64,000 nt of DNA. It comes from Emydura subglobosa (taxonomy: Eukaryota; Chordata; Testudines; Chelidae). The position numbers were made by a program, and so were the translations under genes. Location of the stretch: positions 2,455,434 to 2,519,433 of the forward strand of contig ML680053.1 of assembly GCA_007922225.1 (NCBI GenBank), given 5' to 3'. Every line of letters starts with the position of its first letter. The stretch's first letter is position 1. Shown here in pieces: positions 20,909 to 32,366 of the stretch. The notes beneath the pieces were generated by a model. It made no database searches and had not been told where the DNA came from. It was given only the letters and a program-made list of their open reading frames with translations.

Positions 20909-21260
20909 ATTTAAGATGCACTGGCAAGGGCCACAAGATGTCTTTTGCTGAGATTCAAAACAAGAGGAGGAGACAGTGAGGCAAGGAGGCAGATGAAGGC
21001 TGTTCCCAACCACAGTAGCGCTAGGGGAGAAGGTTCTTGCTGTGAGAGTGATGAGCTTGTGTGAGGTGACAGGGGTTAGAGCTGAGCTAGAGCAACGGCG
21101 GGTCAGTGAAGAGAGGAGAATGAGATGAACTATGAGATATGCAGATTTCTGGTATGTATGGGTCAGCCAGGGGAGGTGTTTGAAGACAGGGGTGATGTGG
21201 TTGCAGTTTCTTCGTGGAAGATTGTGGGCCCCAGTATTCTGCACTAGCTGGAATCTGGAG
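20909..21260 (-). mobile_element. L2-like LINE C-terminal fragment
   Basis: Minus 21244-20903 translates to a decayed version of the C-terminal region of L2-clade LINEs: NHITPVFKHLPWL (family: DHITPVLxxLHWLPV), then a leucine-rich segment, then FSPSATVVGNSLHLPPCL (family: FSVAAPRLWNSLP). No frame is functional. This is resemblance by eye. Confidence 0.45.
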
Positions 21261-21719
21261 AGCTGGCCGTAAGGGAAGCCACAGTAGGGGAAGGGATTTA
21301 CATAGCCAGGATGAGAACTGGCAATATGTCCAGAGGGATTTCAGCAGAGACAGACAAGTGGCTGCGGTGCACATGGGTTACATTGTGACGTGATGATAGG
21401 CAGATCTGCGGGCAGGAGAGAAGGAAGGTTCAGGGGCCAAGATGACACCAAGGTTACAAGCATTCGAGGCAAACAAGAAGGCTGAGTTGGAGATCAAGGC
21501 CTGGGATGGAGATTTGTTTGTGGGTGCCTCTCATAACTGTGTCCTAAGCTGTAGCTTTATGTAACTGCTGCTCACCATTTCCTAGTGAGGAATGTAAATT
21601 GTGTAAGAGCGGCTTTTCCTAAAGGATGGTGCACAACAGGTAAATGAGCACGTCTGACTGCATTTTTATCTGCACGTATACGTGGCATAGGGTGTGTGTT
21701 ACACCTAATTACCCTGTTT

Positions 21720-22225
21720 AGCAAAGAGAAAAGACAAAGGAGAGGGGACATGATATGAATGATGCAGAGAAGGCAGAGTAGATACTGTTTCTGATAACAC
21801 TAGAACGGGGGATGGGGAGTGTTAAAAAAAACTGAAAGGCAATACATTCAAAACTGACAATAGACCCTTTTGTTGCAGAAGGCAGAGATCACCTGTAGAA
21901 CTCACTGCCACAAGATATAACTGAGGCCAAGGAGTTAATAGAATTCAGAACCGGATTTGATATTTACGTGGCTAATGAGAACACCCAGAGCTGTGTAGAC
22001 AGGACATGGTTCTCTTTTGGAAGCATTATAAATCCTCACCTCAAGGCATCAGCCAATCACTCACTAATTAGAACAAGAAGAAACTCCTCGGTAAGTTGTT
22101 CTGTATCCGTAACTTTGCAACATGAGGTTTCTTGTATCTTCTTCTGAAGAAGCTGGTACTTGCCCTTGTCAGACAGGCTACTGCACTCCATGAACCATTG
22201 ATCTGAGCCAGTCCAACATTTATGT
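21720..22225 (+). mobile_element. Old CR1 LINE 3' fragment
   Basis: 'gtagaactcactgccaca' with 'ataactgaggccaaggagttaatagaattcagaa' and, near the end, 'gaaccattgatctgagccagt' match the CR1 3' region on +. It is strongly diverged with no frame. Confidence 0.65.
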
Positions 22226-24014
22226 CCCATCTCTAGTCTCCCTCCCCTGCTCCTTTCCTATGCTCTCCTGTCCCAGCTTGCTGAGCGCTGAGATGCCCTT
22301 GGTCTCTCTCTCTCTCACACACACAAGGCTACTCTTACTTTCAGACTGTCCTGGTGCTCACCCACCCTCTAAGGTCCCACCTGTCATGCAGCCTGATTGC
22401 CTTCCTTCAAGTCCCGCCTCAGGCCTCACTGCTATTGGTTACTGTTGCAACGCTGACCTCCAATCCACGGCGCCTGCCCTCCTGACGGACTTGGTTCCCT
22501 CGAATACATTAAAGTGAAATAGATTCATTTATCCAAAGGATGAAATTGAGGGCACTGGGGCGTGTAGCATATCCTCTGTGATCGTGTTACAGAGGCTGAC
22601 CGAAGTGTCTGTCACAGCCTCAACTCATGCACTTTAGCTGCTGATGCTCCGTTCTGGCAGTCCCTGGTTCAATCCCTGGTAGTGGCTGTTATCCATGCAG
22701 CAAACAGCATCTCCTCCTATTTTTCTGTAACCCTCAGCCTTCTCATCCCTACCTGCTTGTCTTCCTCTGACTGTCAGCTCCCCAGGCCCAGAATCTTAGC
22801 TGATGTAAATTGCAATGGAGCTAACCTGATTTACACCACGTGGGGGTCTGGTCCTGTCTCCTTAGCTCAATCCATGAAGGACCATCTGCCCTACAGTGCT
22901 GTAGAAATAGTAAATAAATAACAATCATGCCCCTGTGGTTTTATCAGTGAAAGCAGGAGCCAGAGCTAAACTTTTTGTCCCTTCCCAGTTTGTCTGGTCA
23001 ATTGCAATTCTCTCACCTTTTGGTGGAGTTGTCTATTCAGGAACGTTTTATGTGTCCCACAAAAGAGTTGGAGAGCTGCCAGCCCATTGAAAATCCTGCC
23101 AAGGATCTCCGCTTGGCTGTGTGTGCTGTCGGCAGTGTGCTCTCAAGGAAATTAATCCCTCCTCTCACAACCAGGTAACATAAATATTATGACTGGGAAT
23201 GGGAGAGGCCAGGATAGCATGACACATGAAGCAGAGCAGCTTGCATTTACTCACAACTACTTCATTAAGCTGCAGCTAACCAGGGCAGGAATGGAAAGGG
23301 GTGTGGCACCTGTGCTTACCCCTCTATCTTCAACCCAGAACTATCTGATGAGCAGACAGGCGAATAAATCCCTCCCAGCCCAGTATATGGCGTTAATCTG
23401 AACACATATGCAGTTTGATCAGCTGTGCCAAAATTCTGCTTTAGGCAGACAGAGGCTGATTCAGCCCCTGCTGTAATTTAGAGCAACCTCGGGGCTTCCT
23501 TAATTTCCACCAGTTTGCAATAGCCTCCCAAGGGTTATTACACTGTCTGGGGAAAACAAAACTTCCAGCTGAGTCTTTTTACCTTTTCACAACTTCCTTC
23601 CTCATGAACCACTATCTGGGATGGTCAGCCGTCTGACTCCCTTACCCCTAGCCTGACTGTTATGCCAAAGGGGTCCAGAAGATTTGCAAGCTGTGCTGGT
23701 TCTATACTGGCCAAGGCTTCCTCTGTGCCAGGGAAATAGTAACACAGGCCAGGATCTAGCTGATACCTTTTGCCTTTCTTTAACAAAAAGGCTTTGTGTT
23801 GTGTTATATTGAGATTGCTGGTGAGAGAATAAGTGTAACAGGGTCAGTCACCTCCTGCATGCCTTCTCGAAGCTAGAGGTGGCTCTGCAGAACCCTGCTT
23901 CAGTTTCCCTTCTTCATGGGCTCCTCAGTGAACTTCATACACAAACTGTTTTCATCCATCTAATAACAACAGATCTTCTTAGGGTCTGTTTTATTAACTT
24001 AAAGTTCAAAAATA
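22226..24014. other. Intergenic DNA, small repeats only
   Basis: No gene is supported. A (TC)n/(AC)n stretch lies at about 22302-22326. Bases 22600-22690 contain a B-box-like 'ggttcaatccctgg', suggesting a tRNA-derived SINE remnant. Bases 22793-22872 resemble the small palindromic family ('tgatgtaaattgcaatgg', 'tgatttacacca'). Confidence 0.45.
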
Positions 24015-24368
24015 TACGCAAAAAGTCTTGGGATAAAAGAGAATGTCCTCTCCTGGATCAGTAACTGGTTAAAAGATAGGAAACAAAAGGTAATAATAAA
24101 GGGACAGTTTTCATAGTGGAGAGAGGTAAATGACAGGTTCCTCCAAGGATCTGTATTGGGACCTGTGCTGTTCAACATAGTCATCCATGATCTGGAACAT
24201 GGCATGAACATTGAGGCGGCAAAATTTGCGGATGATACAAAATGACTGAAGATAGTCAAGTCCACAGCAGACTGCGAAGAGTTACAAATGGATCTAACTA
24301 AACTGGGTGACTGGACAACAAAATGGCAGATGAAATTCAATGTTGATAAATGCAAAGGAATGCACACT

Positions 24369-25328
24369 GTGTTACCTGAACCCATGTTTAAAAATCGTTC
24401 TCCCTCCCTGAGCTTGGTGGACCATTAACTTGTGATTGACATGAGAAGCATGGCCTAAGGATTCGATAGGCCTCACATGCAATTCAACAGCTGAATCTTC
24501 AGTACCATGTGCACAAAAGTGAAGTGCCTGGCACAAAAGTTAAGCGCTGAGTGCACGAAGTTAGGGTCCGAGTGCACAGAGTTGAGTGTCATATGGAAAA
24601 ACACTGTAGTGCCGTATGCAGAGGAAATAGTGCTGGGTGCAAAGGCGGGAAGGAGAAGCACTCTGGTTGGCTGGACTGGCTACACTTAAGACCTTTGGTG
24701 AGCTTGGATAGATGCCGTTTTGCCTCCCGGGTGGCAGCCCGGCTCTGATGTTTCAAGAAGAACACATGCGGTTGTCTGAGACCTACCTTTGTTACTCCTT
24801 CGTCGTGGTTCCAGCCCAGTCCCAGGGTGTCTTCGTTGCAGTTTAGCAGCCAGTGTCTTTGTCTTCATTGTGGTTCCTGGTTCCAGCGTGTCTTCTTCAG
24901 TTCCTGTGTTCCAATCTTCAGTTCCTGTTCGTCTCCTGTGCTGTGGTTCCTGAATCTTCTTGTCTCACTTGACCTTCGTGTACTTACCTTATCCTGCCTT
25001 AAAGAGCCGGAAGGCATGAGTTAAAGACTGTTTAGTTTATTTTCCTGTTACCCAGAACTGCAAACCTTTGGGTAATGAGCTTAATGCTCTGTGTGTGTGT
25101 ATCTCTGGTTTTGTGTTTAAATAAATCGTTTATGGTTTACTTTATTTGTGTTGTCTGCTTCTGAGGCAAATCCTGGCTGATAGATGCCAGAGGAGGCAAG
25201 TATCTGCGAGGGTCCATAATATAAATTTTGAATCCGTTGGTTGATTTGGGAGGGAGGGGTACAGGCCCATCAGCTCTGGGAAGGTGTTGGCATCTGCTTT
25301 CACTCTGTTCTACTTCATTTCACAACAA
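24369..25328 (+). mobile_element. LTR-like insertion inside CR1
   Basis: About 960 bp without coding capacity. It starts TGTGTTACCTG, carries degenerate tandem repeats (24509-24595), a pyrimidine-rich section with 'cttcagttcctgt' repeats (24896-24945), and a polyadenylation signal AATAAA at 25120-25125 followed by a GT-rich stretch. This layout fits a solitary retroviral or Gypsy-type LTR. The exact termini and target duplication could not be fixed and no internal gene is present. Confidence 0.45.
24509..24595 (+). repeat. Degenerate ~22-bp tandem repeat
   Basis: Four imperfect units each begin GCAC(A/G) and contain AGTT or AGTG: gtgcacaaaagtgaag, ggcacaaaagttaag, gtgcacgaagttaggg, gtgcacagagttgag. 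They sit in the upstream half of the LTR-like insertion, where U3 repeats would be expected. Confidence 0.65.
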
Positions 25329-26007
25329 TAGGAAAACATAATCCCAACTATACATACAAAATGGTGGGGTCTAAATTAGCTGTTACCACTCAAGAAAGAG
25401 ATCTTGGAGTCATCCTGGCTAGTTCTCTGAAAACATCCACCCAATGTGCAGCAGCAGTCAGAAAAGCTAACAGTATGATAGGAACAATTCAGAAAGGGAT
25501 AAATAATAAATAATATAAATCCACGGTACTATGCACAATTCTGATCGTCCCATCTCAAAAAAGATATATTCGAATTGGAAAAGGTACAGAGAAGGGCAAC
25601 AAAAATTATTAGGGGTATGAAACAATTCCTTATGAGGAGAGATTAAAAAAATTGGGAGTGGTCATCTTAGAAAAGAGATAACTTAAGAGGGATATGACAG
25701 AGGTCTATAAAATCATGAATGGCGTAGAGAAAGTGACTAAGGAAGTGTTATTTACTTCTTCTCATAACATGAGAACCAGAGGTCACCAAGTGAAATTAAT
25801 AGGCAGCAGATTGAAAATGAACAAAAAGAAGTACTTCTTCACACAACACACAGTCAACCTGTGGAACTCTTTGTCAAGGGATGCTGTGAAGGCCAAAACC
25901 ATAGCTGGGTTCAAAAAAGAATTAGATAAGTTCATGGAGGATAGGTCCACCAATGGCTATTAGCTAAGATGGGCTGGGACATAACCTCATGCTTTGGGTG
26001 TTCCTAA

Positions 26008-26304
26008 GGCTTTGTCTACGTTGGCACTTATGCCAGCAAAACTTTTGTCGCTCAGAGGTGTGAAAAAACCCACACCCCTGAGTGACATAAATTTTGCCAG
26101 TATAAGTGCTTGCGTGGGCAGTGCTATGTCGGCAGGAGACGCTCTCCCTCCAACATAGCTACCGCTGCTCCTTTAGGTGGTTTTATTATGTTGGCAGGAG
26201 AGCTCTCTGCAATTGACATAACATGGCTACACAAGCTCTCTTACAGCGGCACAGCTATACCGACACAGCTGTGCAGCAGTAAGTTTTGAGTGTAGACTAG
26301 CCTT
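26008..26304. mobile_element. Harbinger-type MITE, TAA duplication
   Basis: A 297-bp element in CR1, flanked by TAA at 26005-26007 and 26305-26307. The ends are GGCTTTGTCTACG and GTGTAGACTAGCCT. Interior words 'aaaaacccacacccctgagtg' and 'aacatagctacc' are shared with the elements at 15523 and 31640. Confidence 0.85.
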
Positions 26305-26478
26305 AAGCCTCTGACTGCCAAAAGGTGGGACTTTACAAAAGGGATGGCTCATGATTCACTTGATGATGACCTGTTCTGTTCATTCCCTCTGAAGCACCTG
26401 GCATTGGTCACTGTCGGAAGACAGGATACTGAGCTAGATGGATCATTGGTCTGACCCAGTGTGGCTGTTCTTATGTTC

Positions 26479-28821
26479 CATCCACCCTTAAGCTGGATAT
26501 AGTCTCACCTCCTGAGGTCACTGTGGCAGTGGAGTAAGAACTCCGTTCTGGTACTTGTTAGGGCTCGTATTGAAGTTCTGGCCACTGTGCATGCACTTCG
26601 CCCCTGCTGTGACATGAGGCAGCTGCTGGATCGCACACACACAGCTGGAGCACTCAGCTGAACGGCAGTGCTGTTGCTGGAACTGGGAGTGGAGGGGAGG
26701 CTGCAGGGTTAGGGCTCCAGGTCTGGGGGAATTGAGCTGGGGGTTGGGGGGCTGGGGGAGGTGGCCAGGACTCCCCTCTGGGTCTGGGAGAGAGAGGTTG
26801 GGGAGGGAGCAAATGCTTCATGCGTGTCAGGCTGGTACCTGGTACGTTTTGTGGGGGAGGTGGGAAGATGTTCTACGAGAGTCAAGCTGGCTTGTGAGCT
26901 CTCTGTCCTACTGAGGGGCGGGTCTAACTTAACTTCTGGACAAAACGCCCCAGACCTAGCACCCAAGCCTGTTTTTAAAAGTTCTTTTCTCCCCTTCTTT
27001 CTCCTTCCTGGCATGATGACTCATGGCCATGGCCCCACAGCGTGGGGGAAACACCCTCTTTTCATTGTTTTTCAAAGATTGGGATTTTCTTCCCAGTTGC
27101 AATCTCTTTCCATTAACTTTAATGGTCCCCTGTTGTCTCTTCCTGGCTGGACAATAGATGGGTACTTGAAGTTACTTTTGTGTGAACAAGTGGCTTGGGA
27201 GCAGTCCCTCCCTGCTGTGAGCTGTACCTTAAATTGTAGCACAAGTCATGAGCATAGTAGTCTAGATACATACATACATTCATAGCCACCATCTGTATAT
27301 ATCTTATCATGACCATCGAGTTCAGAACATGACAAGCCTTCATCAAAGACCTTACTTGACCTTTCAATACACAATAACATTGAATACACCCGGTTGTTTC
27401 AATTGCTTACTCTTTGGGATTCAGATCCCCTGTTCTCCCCTTGGGGTGTGACAATCAAAGCCCAGACACCCCCCAGCTGTGAGTCTGATGCTGGAGTTCC
27501 TGTACTTTCAGAGTTAGGACAACACCACTGCCTGAGGTCCTGTCTCTTCCTCTGCACCCTGAGCGCTGGAGAAGACACAAGGCCTGACCTGCCCTCATTG
27601 CCTTCTCTCTGAAACAAAATATCCATCTGGGTCTTTCTACCCAGTCATGACTCCCATCCTCAGGGAGCACTACAGGAGACTCCCTCTCCTGCAACTTCAC
27701 CTGGATAGCGCTTCATTCATATCCCCCAGCTGTCCACACACCGTTCTCTGCTTTTCTATAGCCCCCCTGGCCTCAGCGGGCCTGCTTGAGTCACATCACA
27801 TGGCCATCTGTCACATGACTTAATTTATTCTTTCCAAATGGGGAGGAAAATCAGGTGCATCATAGGTAGACTGAGACTTATCTCCCTTTAGAAGAGCCAG
27901 CCACCCTGTGACAATCAGATTAATGTTGGGTCAAAGATAAGGATACTTATTTTTCCTTTGTAAGAATACTTCATTTATTACATGAACAATGTATAATGTC
28001 TCTAATTAACTGCTCATTTCTTTGCCCTTAAATGCTCGGATTTGCAAATGATCCTCATTAGGCTTCAGTGTTAACACCCTATTGAGATAAATGGAGAACA
28101 ATATATTTTCATGTCACATCATTTGCAAAAGATTGTATTCTGGCACTCAGTTATGTAGCAAATTCAGAAAGATGAACCAGTATACAGCAGTTTACACAGC
28201 TGGTATTATACATACAGGGCCTGAATATGCCAAACCAGAACAATCCTAGCTTTGGTGGGTGGAAATTCAAACCTAAACCTAGATCCAAATGTGGTATATT
28301 AGTCTCTTCTCTCCCATTCTGATCCTGCTTCTGGTTAGCAGAAGTTTCCCAAAACATTCTGCTTCCTGTTTGAAAGGAAAAGACGGTCACTCCATGTGTA
28401 AGATCCCCATTACACAGACAGCAATTTCCTCTGCTACCACGGACCTGCCCAAGGCAGTAAACTGAGACAAATGGAGTAAAACCATCAGTGATTGGCAATG
28501 GGATTGGGTGACCAGTGCAAACTGAATTCTTGCTCCAAAAGATAGCAAGAAGAAGCTGCTGTTTCCCAAAAAGCAGCCAGCCCCATGTAGATCCACTAAT
28601 GGAGGACTACAGGCCACATCTATAATTGCTACTGGCATAGACTGTCCCCTTACAGGACTCTGAATCCATTCATCATCTGGTTTAGGATTGGGCTGCATCA
28701 TGGTTCAAGCAAACTGCATCTTCATTTGTCCAGGAGTTCTCTATGAGTCTGATATAAAAACCCAGGCAGGCAGTGAAATGCAATAATTAAAACAGCTGGT
28801 GGTCTCAGCAAATGACATCTT
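26479..28821. other. Intergenic DNA without recognisable gene
   Basis: A G-rich stretch at 26692-26766 contains a four-tract quadruplex motif. Frames of 174 and 115 codons at 26761-27285(+) and 28151-28498(-) have no domain signature. An AT-rich stretch at 27900-28140 includes an octamer palindrome (separate finding). No gene is supported. Confidence 0.5.
26725..26758 (+). other. G-quadruplex motif
   Basis: Four G tracts of 5, 5, 6 and 5 bases (26725-26729, 26739-26743, 26746-26751, 26754-26758) with loops of 9, 2 and 2 nt satisfy the usual quadruplex pattern on the + strand. No gene is adjacent. Confidence 0.75.
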
Positions 28822-28920
28822 GGGCCAAATTCTCTGCTAGAGTAAGTGGGCAAAACTTCATAGAAGTCAGTGGGTGAAGTCCATTTACACCTGCAAAGAA
28901 TTGGGCCCACTGAGTATTGC
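28822..28920. repeat. Small palindromic repeat
   Basis: Inverted ends 'gggccaaattctctgc' and 'gcaaagaattgggccca' enclose 'agaagtcagtggg'. Same dispersed family as 6906-6972. Confidence 0.65.
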
Positions 28921-29689
28921 ATTGTCTATGGGGCTGGGAAAGAGCAGAGGCAGAGCTCAGGACTGCCCCTTCCCTCCAGCCACAGCTGGGGGTGATGGGT
29001 TTGACACAAAATTAGGTAAAACATGGTGATTTCAGCTGCGTTCCCCTTTGAGGCTGAGATCATTCAAACCCCAGAGAGGAATGAAAACTTGGGAGAGTGA
29101 CCCCATGAGAGCAGCAAAGAAAGGAAAGAAAAGGCTGCCAAGGCAGCCTCCTGTGATTTCAAACAGCCAAGTTCCTTCCGCTGGGCCGGAGCTAGCCGCT
29201 GAGGCCAGAGATGTGTGGTGCTATCAGCATCAGCATGGACTTGGGTCCATGTAAGTATAGTACCCCCCTGTGGTGAGAGCCTAGAACTTCAAGAAAGTGG
29301 TTTGTAATTGTTCAGATTTTGAGCGACAGTAGTCTGCTGTTTTCTTTTGGTAGGTGTAAGAACTGGCATGGGTAAAGGAACTGAGATGCAAAATTCAAGG
29401 AGAGTGATCCAAGGGCTTGGACAGGATAGTGGGAAAGACAGCTGCTCCTCAACGCTGCCAGGAAACAAAAGGTAGTAACCATTGATGCGGTAACACAAGA
29501 GGCTTCTCTCTCAGGACCTCCCAGCTTCCGGAGGAAGTGTTTACTTCATAGGTACAGCAGTTACTTTTAGTAGCAAAAACAACCCTAAAACCAGATAATC
29601 AGGTTATATCATTTCATCCTCCCCAACATAAGGAAACCGTTTAATCACCATGGCAAATTTAGACAAGTGGCTGGTTTTTGTTGTGACAT
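28921..29689. other. Intergenic DNA, one strong splice-donor word
   Basis: A frame open from 29048 runs into a perfect donor-like GTAAGTAT at 29250. No acceptor or partner exon is recognised. Otherwise featureless. Confidence 0.35.
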
Positions 29690-30528
29690 CATAGAACCAT
29701 AGGGCTAGAAGGGACCATAAGGGTGATCTAGCCTAACCCCCTGCCAAGATGCAGAATTTGTTGGGTCTAAACCATCCAGGACAGACGGCTATCCAGCCTC
29801 CTTTTGAAAACCTCCAATGAAGGAGCTTCCACAACCTCCCTAAGCCGTTTTACCATTCTTACAGTTCCTACTGTTCTACAGTTAGAAAGCTTTTCCTGAG
29901 ATTTAATCTAAATCACCTAGGCTGTAGTTTGAACCCACTGCCTCCTGGCCTGCCCTCTGTGGCAAGAGAACAACTTTTCTCCATCTTTTTTAGGGCAGCC
30001 TTTCAAATGTCCGAAGAACGCTAAAATGTCCCCCCTTAATCTCCTCTTTTGCGAACTAAACATACCCAGATCCGTCACCCTTTGCTCATAGGGCTTGCAT
30101 TCCATCCTTTGATCATCTTTGTCACTTCACCTCTGGATCCTTTCCAGATTCTCTACATCCTTCCTAAACATTGGTGACCAAAATTGGCCACACTGCTCCA
30201 GCAGAGGCCTAACCAGCGCCGAGTTGAGTGATACTATCCCCTCCCGTGACTGGCATGCTATGCCTTTGTTAATGCAACCCAAAATTGCATTTGCTTATTT
30301 TGCAACAGCATCACATTGCTGACAAGCTGTGATCTATCACAACTCCCAGATCCTTCTCAGCAGTGCTGGTGCTAAGCCAGTTATCCCCCATTCTGTATCT
30401 GTGCTTTCAGTATTTCTTCCCTAAATGTAGTGCCTTCCATTTATCTTTGTTTGTCTAGAGCCCAGCTCGCCAATTTATCAAGATCCCTCTGAATTTTAGC
30501 TCTATCCTCCGAAGCGTTAGTAATCGCA
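29690..30528 (-). mobile_element. CR1 LINE 3' fragment
   Basis: The minus-strand CR1 tail 'catagaaccatagggctag' is followed by 'ccacaacctccctaa', the 'cgctaaaatgtccccccttaatc' block and, furthest from the tail, 'aatttatcaagatccctctg'. A short RT remnant is at minus 30105-29917. Confidence 0.88.
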
Positions 30529-30549
30529 CAGTTTATGGTGACGCACTGG

Positions 30550-30850
30550 TGTTGGAATTGCAAGCCACCCCTTTAAGAGCGGGGGGGGGGGGGGGGGATC
30601 CCTGCTCCTTCTTGTTGTCTAAGTGGGCTCTGAGCCAGTATTGAGCAGAGTCAGTCTGGAGAGAGCCAGTTTAAAGCAAGATGGGGTGAGTTCTGCCTTG
30701 CTACTTTAGGGAGCAGACTGTTTTCTCTCTCTTTGCAGGTTCTTGTGTGTGACTGAATTCTCAGAAATAAAGTAGCGTGATATTGCAACCTTCCAGCAGG
30801 AACATTCATGTCTTTATCTGCTTCTCTGTTTGTATACCATGAATCACAGC
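30550..30850 (+). mobile_element. LTR-like block with poly-G tract
   Basis: It begins TGTTGGAATTGCAAGCC directly beyond the CR1 truncation point. It has 'cccctttaagagc', a 17-G run (30581-30597), an AATAAA at 30766-30771 followed by a T/G-rich stretch, and ends near 'gtataccatgaatcaca'. The order resembles U3-R-U5 of a solitary LTR. Target duplication was not found. Confidence 0.4.
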
Positions 30851-31126
30851 ATTTATCATCCATAGAAAAACAGCTAGTGTGATCACAAGGGAGAAGGTAT
30901 TTACTAGACATGTCTTTCCAAAGGTGGGCAAACTGTGCTGTGCATCATTTCAATGTGTCATACTTAAACACAACACAGGAGGGCTGAAAAGCTGGGCAAA
31001 ATTGATGACCCGCTTTATTAAGGGGGAAGGGAGCGTGACTGGCTAAACTATAACCCTCCTAAATATCCTTGAGGATCTGGGTGGGCCTTACACTTCTTTT
31101 TGCTTTAAATGTGTGTGAATCTACGG

Positions 31127-31259
31127 TAGCGTGACCAGACATCCCAATATTAGCGGGAACATCCCGATATTAGTGGCTTTGTCTTATATACGCAACAATA
31201 TTTCTTACCCCTGAAAAAGAAATGTCCTGATTTTTCACACTTGTTATCTGGTCACCCTA
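31127..31259. mobile_element. hAT MITE with 8-bp target duplication
   Basis: A 133-bp element with ends TAGCGTGACCAGA and TCTGGTCACCCTA, flanked by ATCTACGG (31119-31126) and ATCTAGGG (31260-31267), 7 of 8 identical. Internal 'cccgatatta' and 'gatttttcacacttgtta' words recur, inverted, in the element at 43778-43902. Confidence 0.85.
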
Positions 31260-31480
31260 ATCTAGGGCAGCCTTGCTAGTCCCAGAGACTGAAGCCTGTG
31301 TTTGCCCATGCTATACCTCTTTGGGGATAAAGACCAGGAGTAATGCTGAGATACTGGAATGTATGGGGTGCATTAGAACTACGTTGTATAGTGGGCCACA
31401 TACAAAGGTGAGACTGAGTGAATCTAACAGAGCCTAAAACGGTGTAATTCATGCCTTCCTCCAACTCTTCCAAAGGGTAA

Positions 31481-31979
31481 AGGCTTGTGTACACAAAAAC
31501 ATGCTCCAAAATAACTAAACTGGTTGTAATTCACACCTCTTGTTATGCCTGTTGGTGGACACTTATTTTGAGTGCCCTGCCTCAGTTTAGCTAAAATTAT
31601 TTTTTTGCCAATCGAAACTAATTAAAAAAGGACACTTTAAGACCTAATGTAGACCAGAGAAGATTTGCCTGTTTTGCTAGACTGGCAAACCCACCTAATG
31701 GAGATGGATTTATATTGGTAAAAAAGTACAATTGCTGATTTAACTTATAGCAGTTTGGCCATGAAATAAGCAGTACCAGCAAACCTGCCGGTATAACTGC
31801 AGCTATGCTGGGGCTTTCGCTGGCATAATTATGTCATTAAAAATCACACCCCTAAGAGACATAGCTATTGTGACAAAACTTTCTAGTGTAGACGTTCCCT
31901 TACTCTGAAATAGCAGTGTGTGGCTGGAATTGCAACTGATTTAGTTATTTTAGTGCAAGTTTGTATGTAGACAAGCTTC
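31481..31979. mobile_element. MITE interrupted by a second MITE
   Basis: Outer element with left end AGGCTTGTGTACAC and right end 'gtatgtagacaagctt'. The inverted subterminal words 'aaaataactaaactgg' and 'aactgatttagttatttta' bracket the inner insertion. The outer element would be about 236 bp without it. Confidence 0.65.
31640..31899. mobile_element. Inner Harbinger-type MITE, TTA duplication
   Basis: A 260-bp element inside the previous one, flanked by TTA at 31637-31639 and 31900-31902. Ends 'agacctaatgtagacc' and 'tagtgtagacgttccc'. Interior words 'ggtataactgcagctatg' and 'aaatcacacccctaag' are shared with 15523-15803. Confidence 0.7.
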
Positions 31980-32027
31980 TACTCAAGCCTGTTTAGACTC
32001 CCTTAAATTCAGAATTAGTGGACCAAA

Positions 32028-32195
32028 TTCAGAGATGATGTAAGGAGGTGTAAATTACATCTCAATAACCAAGTGTCTAATGGAGTCTGGGTTTACAGGC
32101 TAATGGGATTGGAAGAAGATGTAAATTAAACCATCTCAGACTCCTTTAGCTTCACCTCTGAATTTTGCATTTATGGCAGAATTCAGCTTCCATTC
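32028..32195. repeat. Palindromic repeat
   Basis: 'ggaccaaattcagagatg' with 'ggaggtgtaaattac' on the left mirrors 'cacctctgaattttgc' and 'ggcagaattcagc' on the right. Same general style as the other small palindromic repeats. Confidence 0.45.
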
Positions 32196-32323
32196 ATACC
32201 TGTGAATATCCAGAATCTGACTCACTGCTGAACACCATCATTAAGTTTTAAGGTTAACATGCCATTCAGATGAATGGGCTCAGTTCATACAGTACAAGCT
32301 TCTCCCCACTTCCCTGCCGTTAT

Positions 32324-32366
32324 CATAGAATCAGAGAAGATTAGGGTTGGAACCCCCTGCTCTAAG
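32324..32366 (-). repeat. CR1 LINE 3' tail fragment
   Basis: 'atcatagaatcagagaag' and 'attagggttggaaccccctgctc', the CR1 terminal words with an internal deletion, minus strand. Confidence 0.75.

Larger units (their letters stand above)
24015..26478 (+). mobile_element. CR1 LINE split by two insertions
   Basis: Three collinear blocks on +: 24015-24368 (RT, including the ADDTK motif near 24230 as FADDTK followed by a stop), 25329-26007 (RT C-terminal region; [12 protein letters not shown] near 25760, [17 protein letters not shown] to 25961) and 26308-26478 (3' end, 'gtctgacccagtgtgg', 'ttcttatgttcc'). Joining them restores the CR1 order 'aatgcaca...ggaaaacataatcccaac' and 'gggtgttcctaagcctctgactgcc'. 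The breaks are a 0.96-kb LTR-like segment and a 297-bp Harbinger-type MITE. Confidence 0.9.

Noticed and set aside
26761..27285. 174-codon frame on + as a gene
   Set aside because: No motif, no splice context, overlapping frame in the same G-rich stretch.
29048..29254. Coding exon ending at a perfect GTAAGTAT donor
   Set aside because: No acceptor, partner exon or homology; a single donor word is common by chance.
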